Source of the DNA: Pseudomonadota bacterium
Lineage (GTDB): Bacteria; SZUA-182; DTGQ01
Reading direction: 5' to 3'
Length of the DNA: 5,746 nucleotides
Assembly (NCBI GenBank): GCA_030605265.1
Contig: JAUWIR010000315.1
Location: 1-5,746, forward strand
The notes under the pieces: model-generated
The model's input: the letters and a program-made list of their open reading frames with translations, nothing else
Told to the model about the DNA's origin: nothing
Database searches by the model: none
Made by a program: the position numbers and the translations under genes
Shown: in pieces, positions 5,624-5,746 of the stretch
Numbering within the stretch: position 1 is the stretch's first letter
How the letters are laid out: each line of letters begins with the position of its first letter

Positions 5624-5746
5624 GGAATATTAAATTGGCATCAAAAATTTTGTATATCCATAAGTTACGCAAATAAAATGAATGTTATCACTTTTGCATT
5701 TAGATTTTTTTAGATTCACTAATTTAAAAAACCTTTGACAGGATAA
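5624..5746. other. AT-rich non-coding region upstream of the cytochrome promoter
   Basis: No open reading frame of significance is seen on either strand. At the window edge the minus strand reads CCTGTCAAAGG followed by TTTTTT, which could be the 3' arm and U-tract of a terminator whose 5' arm lies outside the window. The same bases give TTGACA on the plus strand (5735-5740), but no -10 can be checked. The minus-strand sequence TTGATGCCAATTTAA (5644-5630) resembles an FNR half-site only, just upstream of the -35 box. Confidence 0.4.

Noticed and set aside
5630..5644. FNR/CRP-like site (TTGAT-N4-ATTTA on the minus strand) upstream of the cytochrome -35 box
   Set aside because: Only one half matches the TTGAT-N4-ATCAA consensus, and in AT-rich DNA this is expected by chance.
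5735..5740. TTGACA on the plus strand as a divergent promoter
   Set aside because: Only six bases remain before the window ends, so no -10 can be tested. The bases are equally well explained as the 3' arm of an upstream minus-strand terminator.

Overview
The window looks like a piece of chromosome from an anaerobic bacterium of moderately low GC content. Every gene I can support lies on the minus strand. Rnf genes in the order C-D-G point to an ion-pumping ferredoxin/NAD+ bioenergetic system, and a small exported tetrahaem cytochrome c points to redox chemistry outside the cytoplasmic membrane. The rpiB-glyA-dCMP deaminase run is known from both Firmicutes-type anaerobes and Geobacter-like Desulfobacterota. 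Near-perfect anti-Shine-Dalgarno complementarity and a textbook intrinsic terminator are seen at the cytochrome gene. I cannot fix the phylum from the sequence alone; an uncultured candidate lineage is also possible.

Layout, in transcription order (high to low coordinates). About 5624-5746 is AT-rich and non-coding. A consensus sigma70-type promoter (5596-5623) and a strong ribosome binding site (5556-5565) precede a monocistronic tetrahaem cytochrome gene (5076-5546). That gene is closed by an intrinsic terminator built on a perfect 32-bp palindrome (4986-5026). A leader of roughly 100 bases (4889-4985) carries a 14-bp inverted repeat. Then comes a tightly packed operon: rpiB (4433-4888), glyA (3138-4436), dCMP deaminase (2705-3151), rnfC (1371-2708), rnfD (347-1354) and rnfG (343 to beyond position 1). 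The first four genes overlap each other by 4, 14 and 4 nt, and the Rnf genes are separated by 16 and 3 nt, so co-transcription and translational coupling are very likely.

How the genes work together. RpiB supplies ribose 5-phosphate, GlyA produces one-carbon units on tetrahydrofolate, and the deaminase makes dUMP, the thymidylate precursor that consumes methylene-tetrahydrofolate. These three form a coherent nucleotide/one-carbon module. It runs directly into the Rnf complex, which exchanges electrons between ferredoxin and NAD(H) while moving Na+ or H+. rnfE, rnfA and rnfB are expected just beyond position 1. The cytochrome is a separate transcription unit and its electron partner is not visible here.

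No mobile element, CRISPR array, tRNA or rRNA was recognised. I see no clearly undescribed system. The points most worth a second look are the fusion of the one-carbon/nucleotide operon to rnf, the serine at the RnfD flavin-attachment position, and the compact cytochrome whose histidine count exactly suits four bis-His haems.
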